A stretch of DNA of 64,000 nucleotides. Origin: Physella acuta (Eukaryota; Mollusca; Gastropoda; Physidae). Below the pieces are notes generated by a model. It searched no databases. It had not been told where the DNA came from and saw only the letters and a program-made list of their open reading frames with translations. The position numbers and the translations under genes are program-made. How positions within the stretch are numbered: position 1 is the first letter of the stretch; every line of letters starts with the position of its first letter. The DNA is taken from assembly GCF_028476545.1 (NCBI RefSeq), contig NW_026731790.1, positions 363,501 to 427,500 of the forward strand, in the 5' to 3' direction. Below, piece by piece: positions 1 to 12,454 of the stretch.

Positions 1-960
1 AATCAATTGCAAATCTGGCTATCGATCGCTGTGGGGTTGCGCCCACACATCCCTCGAAATGCACCATGCCCTCGAGATGAGTCCCCCAGTACTTGTATTG
101 GGTGGCTTCCAAATGTACGAGTGCCTAATTCTTCAATTTTCTATTTTTCAGCCTGACGACACCCACCTAGAAGAAATCTTAGATGGGAGGTTCCGTGACA
201 AATGCCAGCAAATCAACTCAACATCTCTTAAAGACCAACTACTCAAACAACTTCACGAGTACTCAACTCTCATAAAATAAACACTCGTCAACGGCTTCAC
301 TTCGCCTATTTCAACTACTCGACCAAGCTTTCGACTACTCGACCACTCTCATATTCTTCTCATTCACATTCCTCGACACAGCAATATCACGAAAATTAAA
401 CATTCTTCAACAGTATTTTGCCCACTTCAACTACTTGACCACGCAAGAATACCCTACGATACAACTTCACTCTCTCTCTCTAACTACAAAGACCAATATA
501 TCAAAGCAACATATGAAAAACGACATCTCAACACGAGGACACTACCTCATCTACCCTCTCCAAGCTCTACTCCATTCTATCAACTCTACCATCAAAGACA
601 AAACACGAGACTCGTCCATTCAACAACGCAACATCCTTCATTGATACTCTCAAACTACGACTCTACAAAACTAGATACTACCAACTAAGAATCAACTACT
701 ACCCAGCCAAGATTGTAATACACGCAAGAAGCAAGGCAAAAGAACTGCGAGAAGCGATCATGTTTTGTCATGTACTCTATGTTATTTTAAAGGAAAACAA
801 GAAACCGGAAGTAAAAACAAGTGAATCAAGGAAACAGAAGGACACAGAAAATACGACAAGCACAGATTAAACTGTTTAAATATGTATAAAAATGTATGTA
901 TATGCTCCTGTAAACCTGCTATTGCTGCCGCCCCTTGCTGGATTGGGGAAGTAGCAAGAG
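1..960 (+). mobile_element. 3' part of a multi-copy element, family unresolved
   Basis: The first ~200 bases match, with few differences, the reverse complement of about 63140-63330. A second match (around 715-790) corresponds to about 62800-62860. The copy here is on the plus strand and enters from outside the window; the partner at the other end lies inverted. The partner's reading frame carries a CCHC zinc knuckle, so a retroelement (LINE or LTR-type) is likely. No reverse transcriptase is visible. The piece looks like an old, broken copy. The end near 960 is approximate. Confidence 0.55.
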
Positions 961-1224
961 AGGAACACTATTAAACCACACACAATTTTTCTTTAAAAAA
1001 TCATATTTTTGTGTGTGTATAGAAACGCAAATTTATTTGAACGCTACCAAATGTATGGATATTCTTATAACGGATTAAAGTAACTGATGATCATTAGAGG
1101 CGCGCAGCAGCCTGTCTTTGTACATACATGCTCATGTATGTAATTGTTTTTCTTTCCTCATCAATTAAGATTTTATCTTTACGTCTACTTAGGTTATCTT
1201 TCTTTCATTTAGTAAGTTTTTAAT

Positions 1225-1436
1225 CAGCGTGGTCGAGTCGGTAAAGCTTTTGGTTGCTAAACTGTTAAGTCTCGAGTTTGAACTCTCGGGCAGATGAGGC
1301 TCGATTCCTGTTGTCTTGTAGTTTATTCTTGGTTGGACAAAGACTATGAAGCAAATCCAGAAAGAAAACAGGCTGAAATCAGAGTCAATGGCCTGTATAG
1401 TGCATAACCAGTTGACCAGTTGATACTTAACTGTGT
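1225..1436 (+). mobile_element. tRNA-derived SINE, family 1
   Basis: The head resembles a tRNA: an A-box-like GTGGTCGAGTCGG followed by a B-box-like GAGTTTGAACTC. A unique body follows, ending near the start of the tandem duplication at 1435. The same body occurs on the minus strand at about 46985-47240 and, interrupted, at 11395-11760. The tRNA type may be Ser or Leu; this is not settled. Confidence 0.7.
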
Positions 1437-1761
1437 TGGAGGGAATCCCTTCCCACACTAAACTTAAGAACAGAGAAGAAATATTATATAACAACTTACA
1501 ATAGAGCAGAGGCGTAGCGAGGGCGGGGCGGGTGGTGCGGACAGCACCAGGTGATACCATTTAGGGGGGTGACACCAAGGCGATAAATTGCAGAATGTAC
1601 AGAAGAAAATTACTTTTTGCAAGAGCTATTAGTGATTAATTAAAGTTAGATAGTCTTTTAAATACAAATCGACAATTATTACAAGAGGTGGGGTGACACC
1701 AAGACGTAAACGTGTTAACAATAAAGCAAAAAAAAATCCTACATCCAACTGTGTTATTAAC

Positions 1762-1832
<71 letters not shown>

Positions 1833-2525
1833 TTTGTTTCTTAAGGACATGGGCGGGTGTACTTTTCGTCATAAATCCACTAAATCATCGATTTTCCACT
1901 TTTACTTGATCTATACAGAATAACCATCGTTGAATCTAAAAATGACATTGTTATGACCCTAAAAACAGTATTTATTTATAAAAAACCGGGTTCAAAGTAG
2001 TGTGTACAGGGTCATTTGTTCATTTTTTTGTAAAAATAGCCATTTTTCGACCTAGAAAAGTACCATTAGGCTTCACGGAAACCTAATGTGTTTCATATCA
2101 ATGGAACGGCCGTGACCTCCTTTCTTTATTTGTTCTAAAATTAAAGGACCAATCAAAATACTTATTTTAATGTGATTATTTTTCTACGTCATAAAGATGT
2201 TGGAGGGAATCCCTTCCCACACTAAACTTAAGAACGAAGAAGAAATATTATATAACAACTTACAATAGAGCAGAGGCGTAGCGAGGGCGGGGCGGGTGGT
2301 GCGGACCGCACAAGGTGATACCATTTAGGGGGGTGACACCAAGGCGATAAATTGCAGAATGTACAGAAGAAAATTACTTTTTGCAAGAGCTATTAGTGAT
2401 TAATTAAAGTTAGATAGTCTTTTAAATACAAATCGACAATTATTACAAGAGGTGGGGTGACACCAAGACGTAAACGTGTTAACAATAAAGCAAAAAAAAA
2501 TCCTACATCCAACTGTGTTATTAAC

Positions 2526-2586
<61 letters not shown>

Positions 2587-2953
2587 TTTGTTTCTTAAGG
2601 ACATGGGCGGGTGTACTTTTCGTCATAAATCCACTAAATCATCGATTTTCCACTTTTACTTGATCTATACAGAATAACCATCGTTGAATCTAAAAATGAC
2701 ATTGTTATGACCCTAAAAACAGTATTTATTTATAAAAAACCGGGTTCAAAGTAGTGTGTACAGGGTTATTTGTTCATTTTTTTGTAAAAATAGCCATTTT
2801 TCGACCTAGAAAAGTATTATTAGGCTTCACGGAAACCTAATGTGTTTCATATCAATGGAACGGCCGTGACCTCCTTTCTTTATTTGTTCTAAAATTAAAG
2901 GACCAATCAAAATACTTATTTTAATGTGATTATTTTTCTACGTCATAAAGATG
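1435..2953. repeat. 0.76-kb direct tandem duplication
   Basis: The segment starting at 1435 begins again at 2199 (GTTGGAGGGAATCCCTTCCC at both). The two copies differ mainly in the length of their (TA)n tract (1766-1831 and 2530-2585) and a few substitutions, so the duplication is recent. Each copy holds the left end of a CAGAGGCGTAGCG hAT-type miniature element and the left terminal repeat of the Mutator-like element. Confidence 0.85.
1766..1831. repeat. (TA)n microsatellite
   Basis: Pure TA dinucleotide tract inside the first tandem copy. A shorter counterpart lies at 2530-2585. Confidence 0.95.
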
Positions 2954-5488
2954 TTTATTTTACTCAGTCGGGTTTTTCCGGTATGCACATTTTTGACCTC
3001 AATTTTTTCATTGGCGTTCAACGGCGGAAGCTAGTTAGCGATTGGTCGTTTCGCTTCGGAAGTAAACATTCACTTAGTTTTAGCGCGTTGCTAAGTTTGA
3101 TCTAGTTTTGTTTCTCTAAGATTCTGTGAAATACTTACATTATTTTAACATATAATTATTTCAATTAAATATACTATTAACAGTTTAGATTAGTTTGTGT
3201 GAATTATCATAAGCAGTGAGACGATTTAATTTGTTTCTCTTTCGATAATGGGTAGAACAAAACACTCGCTAAAAATAGATACACAAACATCTAACTAATT
3301 TACTAAAGCAAGGGCACGTCCGAATGCAACTGATTGCAGCTACCTCTACTCAATCTAGCACTATTCAGACAAGCACTGGTGCAGATGTAATATGCACATT
3401 TACTAAGAAACTGCGACAATGTAAGACACAGTTTTTACAGACAGAAGAAAGCACTGTTACATCTAGTACTGGTAGTGCTAATTGTAAACCACAGCCATGC
3501 AGAATTATTGTCGAATGTGATTTGCTTCTTGATGTTATCAATACATTTCCTCGCCCACTGTGATGTAGGGTTTGCTTCAAGCATGGTGTGGCAGTAATAA
3601 AAATGTTGTAAACCGTAAGTATACAACTGCAAAAGAATCCAGAACAAGGCCATTCACAATAAACAAAGATATCGTCTTATCATAATTGGCTTTAGCAGTG
3701 GCGTAGGCAGGGGGGGGGGGTTAGGGAGGGTCATAACCCCCCTACCCTTCCCCCCCCCCCATAGACCACTCGGTATATATAATCGAAAGTTTGAGGGGGG
3801 GGGTGCAAATCGAAAGTTTGAGGGGGGGGGGTGCAAATGGAAAGTTTGTCCCCGGGTAAAAATTGGAACCCCCCCCCCTGAGACGATCCTGGCTACGCCA
3901 CTGGGCTTTAGACATGAGACCATGCAAAATATACTGCTGTTTCTGAGATAGCATAATTCAATTTTGGGCCCAGGCATGCTATGGCATTGCTGTCAAAAGA
4001 AGGAAACCATAGTCGAAGACTCAATGAAGGACGCCAAAAAAGACGCGTTGACAACAGCTTTTCTACAGCTCTAGGTAAAACAAAGAGCGCCAGATAAAAA
4101 GAAAACTAACAGCTGAACAAGCTCAGAAGGAATATATTCAGCAGCACCATACTTCAGGCTATGAATGTGGTCGATTTTAGTGACATACAGCTGTAAATTT
4201 TCATTTTTTGCAACTTTTTGTTGGTTTTTTGCGTTTTTCTCAGTTTGATGTTTTTTTGTACAATTGTTGAAATAACTTTGTTAATAATTATAAGAACTGA
4301 ACTAAATTTGCTCCAGTTACTCTGTATATATGTTCAAAAACAACTTATTGAACACTTTTGGAATTTTTGTTTTTTATTGTTTAAATAGTGAAAAAATTGG
4401 ACGAAATTTCAATTGATTTGGAAAGTTATTTACAAAATAATTCTTAGTAAGAGAGAATTTGATTACTTCTTTTTAAGATTAAAAGTTTTAAAAATATACA
4501 TTCACAAATGAATAAAATTCTGAAAGTTATAAAATATCAAATATAAAAACAAACAATTGCTAGAGCACTACATGTTATAGCAGCCTATTTTAATAAAGGG
4601 TGTGGCTTTTTGCACCTATTCTGTCATATTAATAAGATGTGTTTTTGAAATGAATATTACTTTAAAACGCAAAATAACGTCTAAAATTCGTTTTCTAACA
4701 TTGCATATGGGAAAACGCGTAATGATGCCGAAAGAATCATAGCTTTTGAAACATAAATCTCTGTGAATATTGTTTTTGCACAGCTAAGACTTGATTAAGA
4801 TCATAATATTGATTGCACAATTTTAGGCTATCTGTAAATATACATATTTTTGTTCTTTTATTCTTAGGCTTATAAAAATAGAGAAAAATAATTTAAATTT
4901 TAAAAGATTATATGATGAAGTTTTAAAAATAATATTTGCTGTAAAGAAAAATATATAATATAAAAAGAGGTTGATTTATGCTAGTCCTACATAAACATAG
5001 CTTAATATTTTTATTTTATAATGTTTTTAGTTGTACACTAGAAACAAATGTAGATTATTTTTCTGAAGGTATTGCTGTCACTTTTATATTACCTTTTGTT
5101 TTAGTTTTTGTTGAAAAACAGCAATTAATGCTATTAAAATATGAAGTGCATGTACCAAAAATAATGACATTTTTACAGTGATGTATCGAAAAAAAAAAGT
5201 AAAAAAAATTTTTTTTTAAAAATGTAATCAATAATAAGTCTTAAACACATGTGTCTGCAAATTATATTACGTTTTCATGAAATTTGTACAAACCATTTTT
5301 GAGTTATTTCCATTTAAAAATCGTCAATAAAATCCAATATGGCCGCCGTCACCATGGCAACGGAGGATTTAAAAAATAAAAAAAAAATATTTTTATGCTT
5401 AACTCTTTGAGTTATAACTATTAGCCAAGTATTACATCTTTAGACTTGGAAATAAAGAAGTTGGTACTCATCACCCGCCCATGCCCTT
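2597..5488 (+). mobile_element. decayed Mutator-like DNA transposon (tentative)
   Basis: Terminal inverted repeats of 17 bp match at 16 positions: AAGGACATGGGCGGGTG at the left and the complement of AAGGGCATGGGCGGGTG at the right. Inside, broken frames on the plus strand give CRIIVECDLLLDVINTFP near 3500-3555 and a basic tail-like stretch near 4000-4180. These recall the N- and C-terminal parts of Mutator-like transposases, with the catalytic core missing. A hAT miniature element sits between them at 3696-3903. The left end is duplicated (1435-2198), so 1843 is an alternative left terminus. From about 4200 to 5470 the DNA is AT-rich and shows no coding pattern. Family assignment is from memory of motifs. 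Confidence 0.4.
3696..3903. mobile_element. hAT-type MITE, CAGTGGCGTAG family
   Basis: It starts CAGTGGCGTAGG and ends GGCTACGCCACTG. An 8-bp target duplication GGCTTTAG flanks it at 3688-3695 and 3904-3911. It holds long G and C runs and no coding sequence. CAG..CTG termini with an 8-bp duplication are diagnostic of hAT elements. It interrupts the Mutator-like element, so it is younger. Confidence 0.9.
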
Positions 5489-5769
5489 AAATTTAAAAAG
5501 CCCAACTATTACTAATGGTCTAGAGATCAGTCAAGATGTAATGTACACTTACCAAGGAACGTGTATGGTATTTAATTTTTCCAAAACAATCTAAGTTTAC
5601 ATGATTCTTAAAATGGTTTTGCTAATTCAAAAAATGCAGTTTTGATGGTTGTTTGTGTTGTCATGTATGTACACCAGCTTTTCATTTTAGTTAATTTAAA
5701 TAGGATGTAAATTTCCTTTTTAGATTTGACATAGGGCAGATGAAGTAGAGTTGACTAGCTTTTTAATGC

Positions 5770-6038
5770 TTATTGCAGCAAAAGTGTAGTCATCATTATA
5801 ACAAGTGTACATATTGCACTTTTGAGCATCAGAACTGAAAGGGACAGATTATTTTGAGAATGTCCTGCTGATTTCATTGACGTAGTTGGCATTGCAGTAG
5901 TGGTGGGTGTAGTCGTTGTAGTTGCACATGTGGTAGTGGTGGTAGCTCGTGTGGTTGTGGTAGTCATTGGTGTTGTTGTAGTAGTTGGTAATTTAGTTGT
6001 AGTAGGTGGAAGTGTAGTTGTTGTGGACGGTAGGGCAT
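5770..6038 (-). CDS. lectin last exon: Thr-rich stalk and GPI-like tail
   Basis: The acceptor TACTATTTCAG is followed by 269 nt ending in TAA. The first two thirds are almost pure Thr with Pro, a dense O-glycosylation stalk. The rest reads [19 protein letters not shown] then [17 protein letters not shown] and stop. Small residues followed by a hydrophobic end with no basic tail fit a GPI-anchor signal; a short transmembrane end is the alternative. Confidence 0.8.
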
Positions 6039-8191
6039 CTGAAATAGTAACATGAGAGTTCAACATTCAATTATGCTAAATTAACGTAGGCTTGAATAAT
6101 TGTTATAAACACAATAAAACACAGCATAATTCTTTTCGAAAAACTCGTCTTTTACTGAATTTAATATTACTTTATTGCTTTTCGTTAACTCACGAAAAAT
6201 GTGAATTGAAGAATGAAATTTCAAAAATACGCTTGACTATTAATAGCCATTAGCAAAATATTCTAGTACAAATACGTGAAGTTAAATTTTAAAAAAATAA
6301 CATAATTTTAAAACATGGTATAGGCTAAATAAATATATTTTTATGAAGTAGTTGCATAATCAGTAGCGTACGCAGGGGGGAGCAGGGGGAGCGGCCGCTC
6401 CCCCTCTGGCCATTTTTAGCAAAGTGGCGCCTTTTTAGAAACTTTTTAAACTCAAAGTTTTAAAAATTGATATTTGTTAAAAAATTATCTTTGGTCGGCA
6501 CATCTATGCAAATCACAAGGTTTATTTCATGCATCAATTAATTATATCAGTAATAGACTAGTAGAGACAACGTTTACAACACGTATTAGCAGCTGTATCA
6601 GTTTGTCATTCTAAAAATAACCATTACGATGCAATTACTTTATATATACAGTTGAAATCGTGTAATTTATTTTTTTTTAAATTACAATACAGACACAAAT
6701 ACAACTAATGTGGCACCTCTATTTAAATTTACTTATGGGCGAACTGCGTAGCGGTGGGGAAATTTTGACAAGGTCAACAACGTCTTCACGATAAAGTAGT
6801 AGTATTATGACAGTTTAATTACGATTACAAATTATATGAAACAGTATCAACTTTCTATTAATTATTATTTTAGTTTACTCGATCTAGATCTATATTATAT
6901 TTGAATAATGCTGTATTTTGTATTAAAAAACAACTCAATTTAAACTAACACTGATCGCACAGTTAAGTATCCGCTACTTATTTAAATCTATTTTCGAATC
7001 AGTATACATGCGTAATTGAATATGTATGGGGTCGTCCATAAATGACGTCACACTCGTAGGGGGGAGGGTGTCCGTAATTTTGTGACGGTGTGTGATGGAG
7101 GAGGGGGGGGGGGTTCAGATGGTGCGACGTTACACTTTTGCATTATAAAAAAGCAATGTTAGAAAACGAATTTTAGATGTTATTTTGCGTTTTTAGAAAA
7201 CTGTTTTAATAAATTGTAATAACAATTGATTAACATACTCTATTTTGACAGAGTTCAGACAAGATTTTGGAAATATAGCTGTTTAAAAAAATCAATTTTG
7301 AGGGGGGGGGGGGGGTTGTAGGCTGAGGTTTGACGTAATTTAAGGGGGGGGGGTCTGGTTTTTTGTGACAAGGTGTGACGGAGGGGAGAGGGGGAGGTAT
7401 GGATGACCCCTATGTTTAGAACAGTCATCTAAAACTGACGCTATGTTCACTCTGAGCTGGTTATCCACCCCCACCTCACCACAACAATTGTGTAGAGCGA
7501 CATTAATGTCACACCTAGGTATACGCTGGGTTGGATAATTGACCTAAAGTGACCGGACAGTGGTGAATGAAGTTAAACCCCTTCTCCCCCAACCCACCTA
7601 GAGCTGATCTGTTAAGTACATATGGGAAAACGCGTAATGATGTACGAAAGTACCATGCCGAAAGAATCATAGCTTTTGAAACTTAAATCTCTTTGAATAT
7701 TGTTTTTGCAATTACCAGTAAAAGGTGCGTGAGTAATACAATGATTATAACCCATACCCTTCTCATTATGTTAAAAAATTATCTTTAAAGAACACAAAAA
7801 AAGGCTTTAGCAAATTTTAGTTATATGTAGGTTAATAATCCGAATGTTTTACTTTTACATTGAAAAGCTGGCTTTTATACCAACTCTTATTTAAAAAACT
7901 TTCATTATGCTGTAATACTTTAGCATTTATGATGACAATATATTTAATTCTGATTGTAGACAAAATATTTTTGTAAAAACGAATAGTGTTAAACTACTTT
8001 ATTAGAATTTTAGGTAATTATTGATTTGTTTAATAATAAAATGTGTAGACATATACATATTTATATTAAGATATTGATAGTTTCCCCTTTTCGATTGTCT
8101 TGATAAATGTCCCAGGAATTATTATATAATTTTTTTTTTACAAGGATTACGAAACAGATTATGCTGCGTTCATTGTTTTTTTGTTGTAATG

Positions 8192-8261
<70 letters not shown>

Positions 8262-9508
8262 TTATATAGAAGATATTTCAAATTCGGCGCCTTTTTTTTT
8301 TGCTATTTTCGCCCCCCCCCTACACCGAAAACCTGGATACGCCTTGTGCATAATATTTTGTTGACAACAAAACTGTATGCATCACATAATAAATAACACT
8401 TACATGCTATGCACCTAACAAACGAAGTGGCAACCCCGCTTGAAGATCCATCAATCACTCTAACTTTAAATGTGCATGTGGAGTTTTCATACATGTATCC
8501 CTCACATGTGGAGGGGTAATTTACTTTGCAAGCGGCGTCACAATCCTTTAGACAAAAGCATACAAAATAAAATATAATCTCCACCTCTAGAAATCACTAA
8601 TCACTCATTATTACTCAAATGTGTGAATGCTTTTTTGAAGAGAATGATTAATCCCCGATGTTGTGATTATTCTGTTATATTACTAGAAATAAAATGGGAC
8701 ATAATATCAAATATGTTCATATACCATTCAAAAAAAAAAAAAAATCAGACGTTATAGTTTAGTCAGTTGTTACAACCGACTGTCCTATTGACTATTTCAT
8801 CAAACATATTTTGAATAAAGACCTATAACAAATACATTGAATCTTTAATTTGGGGGTCATCCATAAATGACGTCACGCTTTTTTTGCCGATTTTTACCTC
8901 CCCCCTCCCCTCCGTCACACTTCGTCACAAAAAGCCAGACCCCCCCCCCCCCCTAAAATGACGTCACACCTCAACCTAAAACCCCCTCAAAATTGCAGTT
9001 GAATTTTTTCAAAACATTGATATTTTTCCAAAATCTTGTCTAAACTATTACAATTTATTAAAACAGTTATCTAAAACGCGAAATAACGTCTAAAATTTGT
9101 TTTCTAACATTGCTTTTTTATAATGCAAAAATGTGACGTCGCAAAATCTGACCCCCCCCCCTCCCCCTCATCACACATCGTCACAAAATTACGGACCCCC
9201 CCTCCCCCCTACGAGTGTGACGTCATTTATGGATGACCCCTTGTGTGTGTGTTAGGGGATAATACCAGAAATACAAATTTTAAATTTGGCTAAAGCTGAG
9301 AAGTACATTTACAAAAAGCCGTGTTTAACTTTTGCTCTATTGAAAAAACACTTAAGTTTACTATCACTACATTAAAGAAATTGCCTATTTTCAAGAAAAA
9401 AAAAACATATTTACCAGATTTGTAATAGGTTGTGCTTTAACTAGAAAATGCGATTTTAGAGAGTAGAAAATTTGTTAAAAATTATAAATAAGTAAATAAA
9501 TTGGCCTA

Positions 9509-9585
<77 letters not shown>

Positions 9586-9685
9586 TTATTTATTTATTTA
9601 TTTATTTATATATATTTTTATTTATCATCATTTTCCTTTTCGTGCCAAAGACACATAGGGCAGATGAAAAAGAATCCATCTGCTT

Positions 9686-9768
<83 letters not shown>

Positions 9769-12369
9769 TACCCAGTCTTTTACTGCAGATAAACGGATAG
9801 TTGTTGTAGCACCTGTCGTCGTTCCATCGATGTTTGTACTGGGCATATGGCAGCATGGTGGCGCAATCACTCCCCAGATTCCAATAGCTGGGCTCACGTG
9901 AATTCCAGTTGGTGTATGTCACACATGACCTGTCCGCCCATCTCCAGGCTCCTTCCTTGAGGTCATCACTCAAACCAATCCAGATCTCCGTTGTTAAGTT
10001 ACTCAATTGGCCTTAAGTTTAAAAAAAAGTAAAGATATATTAAGTTTATAATAAAGAAAAAGGTAAAGTTCCTTTTCCAACATGACGGTCAATGTGGCTA
10101 ATGAGTTATAGACTTCTGTGACATCGGAATATAAGCAGATAATGTTGTCAACACTATACCCAGTAGCTTTTTATTTCCTTGCCATTAATTAGGTACCATT
10201 CAGAGGTAGGTGAATTCAGGGATGATGTACCGACGTTAACTATGGTTATAACTCGATACTTTTGGGTTAGCAGTCATATGCTCTACCACACAACCCAGGT
10301 TGTTATATGTGTGTAATGTAGCCTATACCTAATGCAAATTACAAAATAAAGATTCAACACAGATTAAGATTAACCCGATGCTATTGTATGAGTTTAGTTT
10401 TAGAGTTTAGAAAGATTTACACATGAAATAACCGTGACACACAAAAAAACAATACATGCTAATTCAAGTTATAAAAATAAATACCATGTTTGATATTTTT
10501 ATAAATAATAGCGTGCCATTTTAAATAATTCACCTTAATTCTTATGCGACACATTATAGTATTGTTTGTCGTTTTTATTGTAATGTTGGACGTGATTTCC
10601 TCCAACATTATTCATTATAATATGTCAATTAGTTATAGGCTAATTTCAGCCTGCTTTTCGTTTTTGATTTAAGGGGGCAGTATCACCCAGACTAAGGGAG
10701 GGAAACAAAAATATTCACAAAAAAAACTATTCGACATACATATGTCAAAATTTTACAGCAGTAGTAACGTTTCATCTGCTATAATACAGTATATAAATTG
10801 TAGAGTATATGTATAGCAACATATTTTCAAAAAATTATTTTGTTAATATTTTATTACATTTTGAATTTTTTTGTGAACAATTTTTTGAAACCAGAAGTAA
10901 AGTACTTAAAATGTGGTATAAACCTTCCTTGCGTTAATGACTTTAGACGGAACTAAAATCACAGCAATGTAATGAGGGATACATTTTTTAGAAAATTTCA
11001 ATTTATTTGGTCTGACTTTGAAAAATTCTAAAAATTGCAAAATTTGTCTAAATGGATATCTTCTAGTTCCAGCGATAGGCTATCCTGTTATGCATCTCCC
11101 AGTGTATTTTCAGCAGGAAGGGCCTAAATGTTGGCAAACAGCAGCCACAAATTACTTAGTAAAAATTTTTTGGTTAAATTATTTAAAAAAATGTTTGCAT
11201 CATACCGTTAACTTTCTTTTATGTGCTTTTTTATAGCTCCTTATTAATTATTGTTATGGTAAAAAATGTATGTGTGTATGTGTAATTGTTTTTTTTGGCA
11301 CATTTTTTCGTCAATTTTCAAATGTCTGGGTGATACTGCCCCCTTAACGCGCTTACAGCTTGGTGTTTTCTAGGGTCTCCAAGAAGAGAATTATATATAT
11401 AGATTGCTTCCATAGTTCTTGTCCACCCAAGAACAATCTACAAGGCAGCAGTTGTTTAATTTTCGAGTTTTCACTAATACATGTGTTTTTGTTCCAAGCT
11501 ATCGAACTTCATCTGCCCAGTAGCGTAGCGAGGGGGGGGGCGGGGGGTGGGGACATATGTTCCCGGCCGCCGACCTTAGGGGGCACCAAAATGGGTTGGA
11601 AAAATAAATTGAAAGGTTGAGGAGGTGCAAATCGAAAGTTTGAGGGGGGGGGGGGGGGGGGGATGGGGCAAATCGATATCTTGAGGGGGGTGCAAATCGA
11701 AAAGTTTGTCCCCGGGCACCGGGAAGGGTTGCTACGCCTCTGCATCTGCCCCAGGTTTCAAAATCAGGGGCCCGTTGTGTAATATTTAAATTAATGAGAA
11801 GAAATAAGCTAAAATCAAAGTGTAAAAAAATATACAAAACATTTTTAAAAACCTATATTTTAATTTTCGTTACTACAATACGCAAAACATAATGAACGTA
11901 TTAATGAACGTCTTAAAGACGTTACAATTATTTTTTTTAAATGAACAATTATACATATAACAAGCCTATTTAACGATTGTAAATGTAAGATTTTATCTAC
12001 GTTAGATAACATTTTAAACGAGATTGATTTTGTTGAAAAGTTTGCTAATATTTTAAACGAAAGTTTCTTGTACCTGTTAAGTATGCCTGTTCATCGGCGC
12101 TTGAGATTGTAACTAAATTCCCTCCAAAAGACACGCAGGCGTCCCTTGCATTAGTCCAGTTTTTAAAAGTAGAGGTTTCAAATCTGTAGCAGAAGTTGGT
12201 GTCTGCACGTAGTACCCAGTCAGGGCCACAGTCTGGAAAGTTAAAGATGTTCTCATTTTTAGAGAAACAGTGAAAACACTGAACCAGGAATCAAACTGGA
12301 GACTTTTGTGTTATAAGTCTACCCCTCTACCGCTATGTTGTTAGTGTTCATTTTTGAATAATTTATCAT

Positions 12370-12454
<85 letters not shown>

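Larger units (their letters stand above)
6361..8346. mobile_element. 2-kb non-autonomous hAT element in a lectin intron
   Basis: It begins CAGTAGCGTACGCAGG and ends CCTGGATACGCCTTG, and is flanked by the 8-bp duplication TGCATAAT (6353-6360, 8347-8354). No transposase frame is evident. It was later invaded by the 3-bp-duplication element at 7028-7410 and carries a (TA)n tract at 8194-8258. A stretch around 7615-7720 resembles 4700-4790 in the Mutator-like element, so the two share a further repeat. Confidence 0.8.

Noticed and set aside
1225-1300. A functional tRNA gene at the SINE heads (also 16972, 29594, 47220)
   Set aside because: A- and B-box regions are recognisable, but acceptor stems do not pair and each is followed by a shared SINE body.
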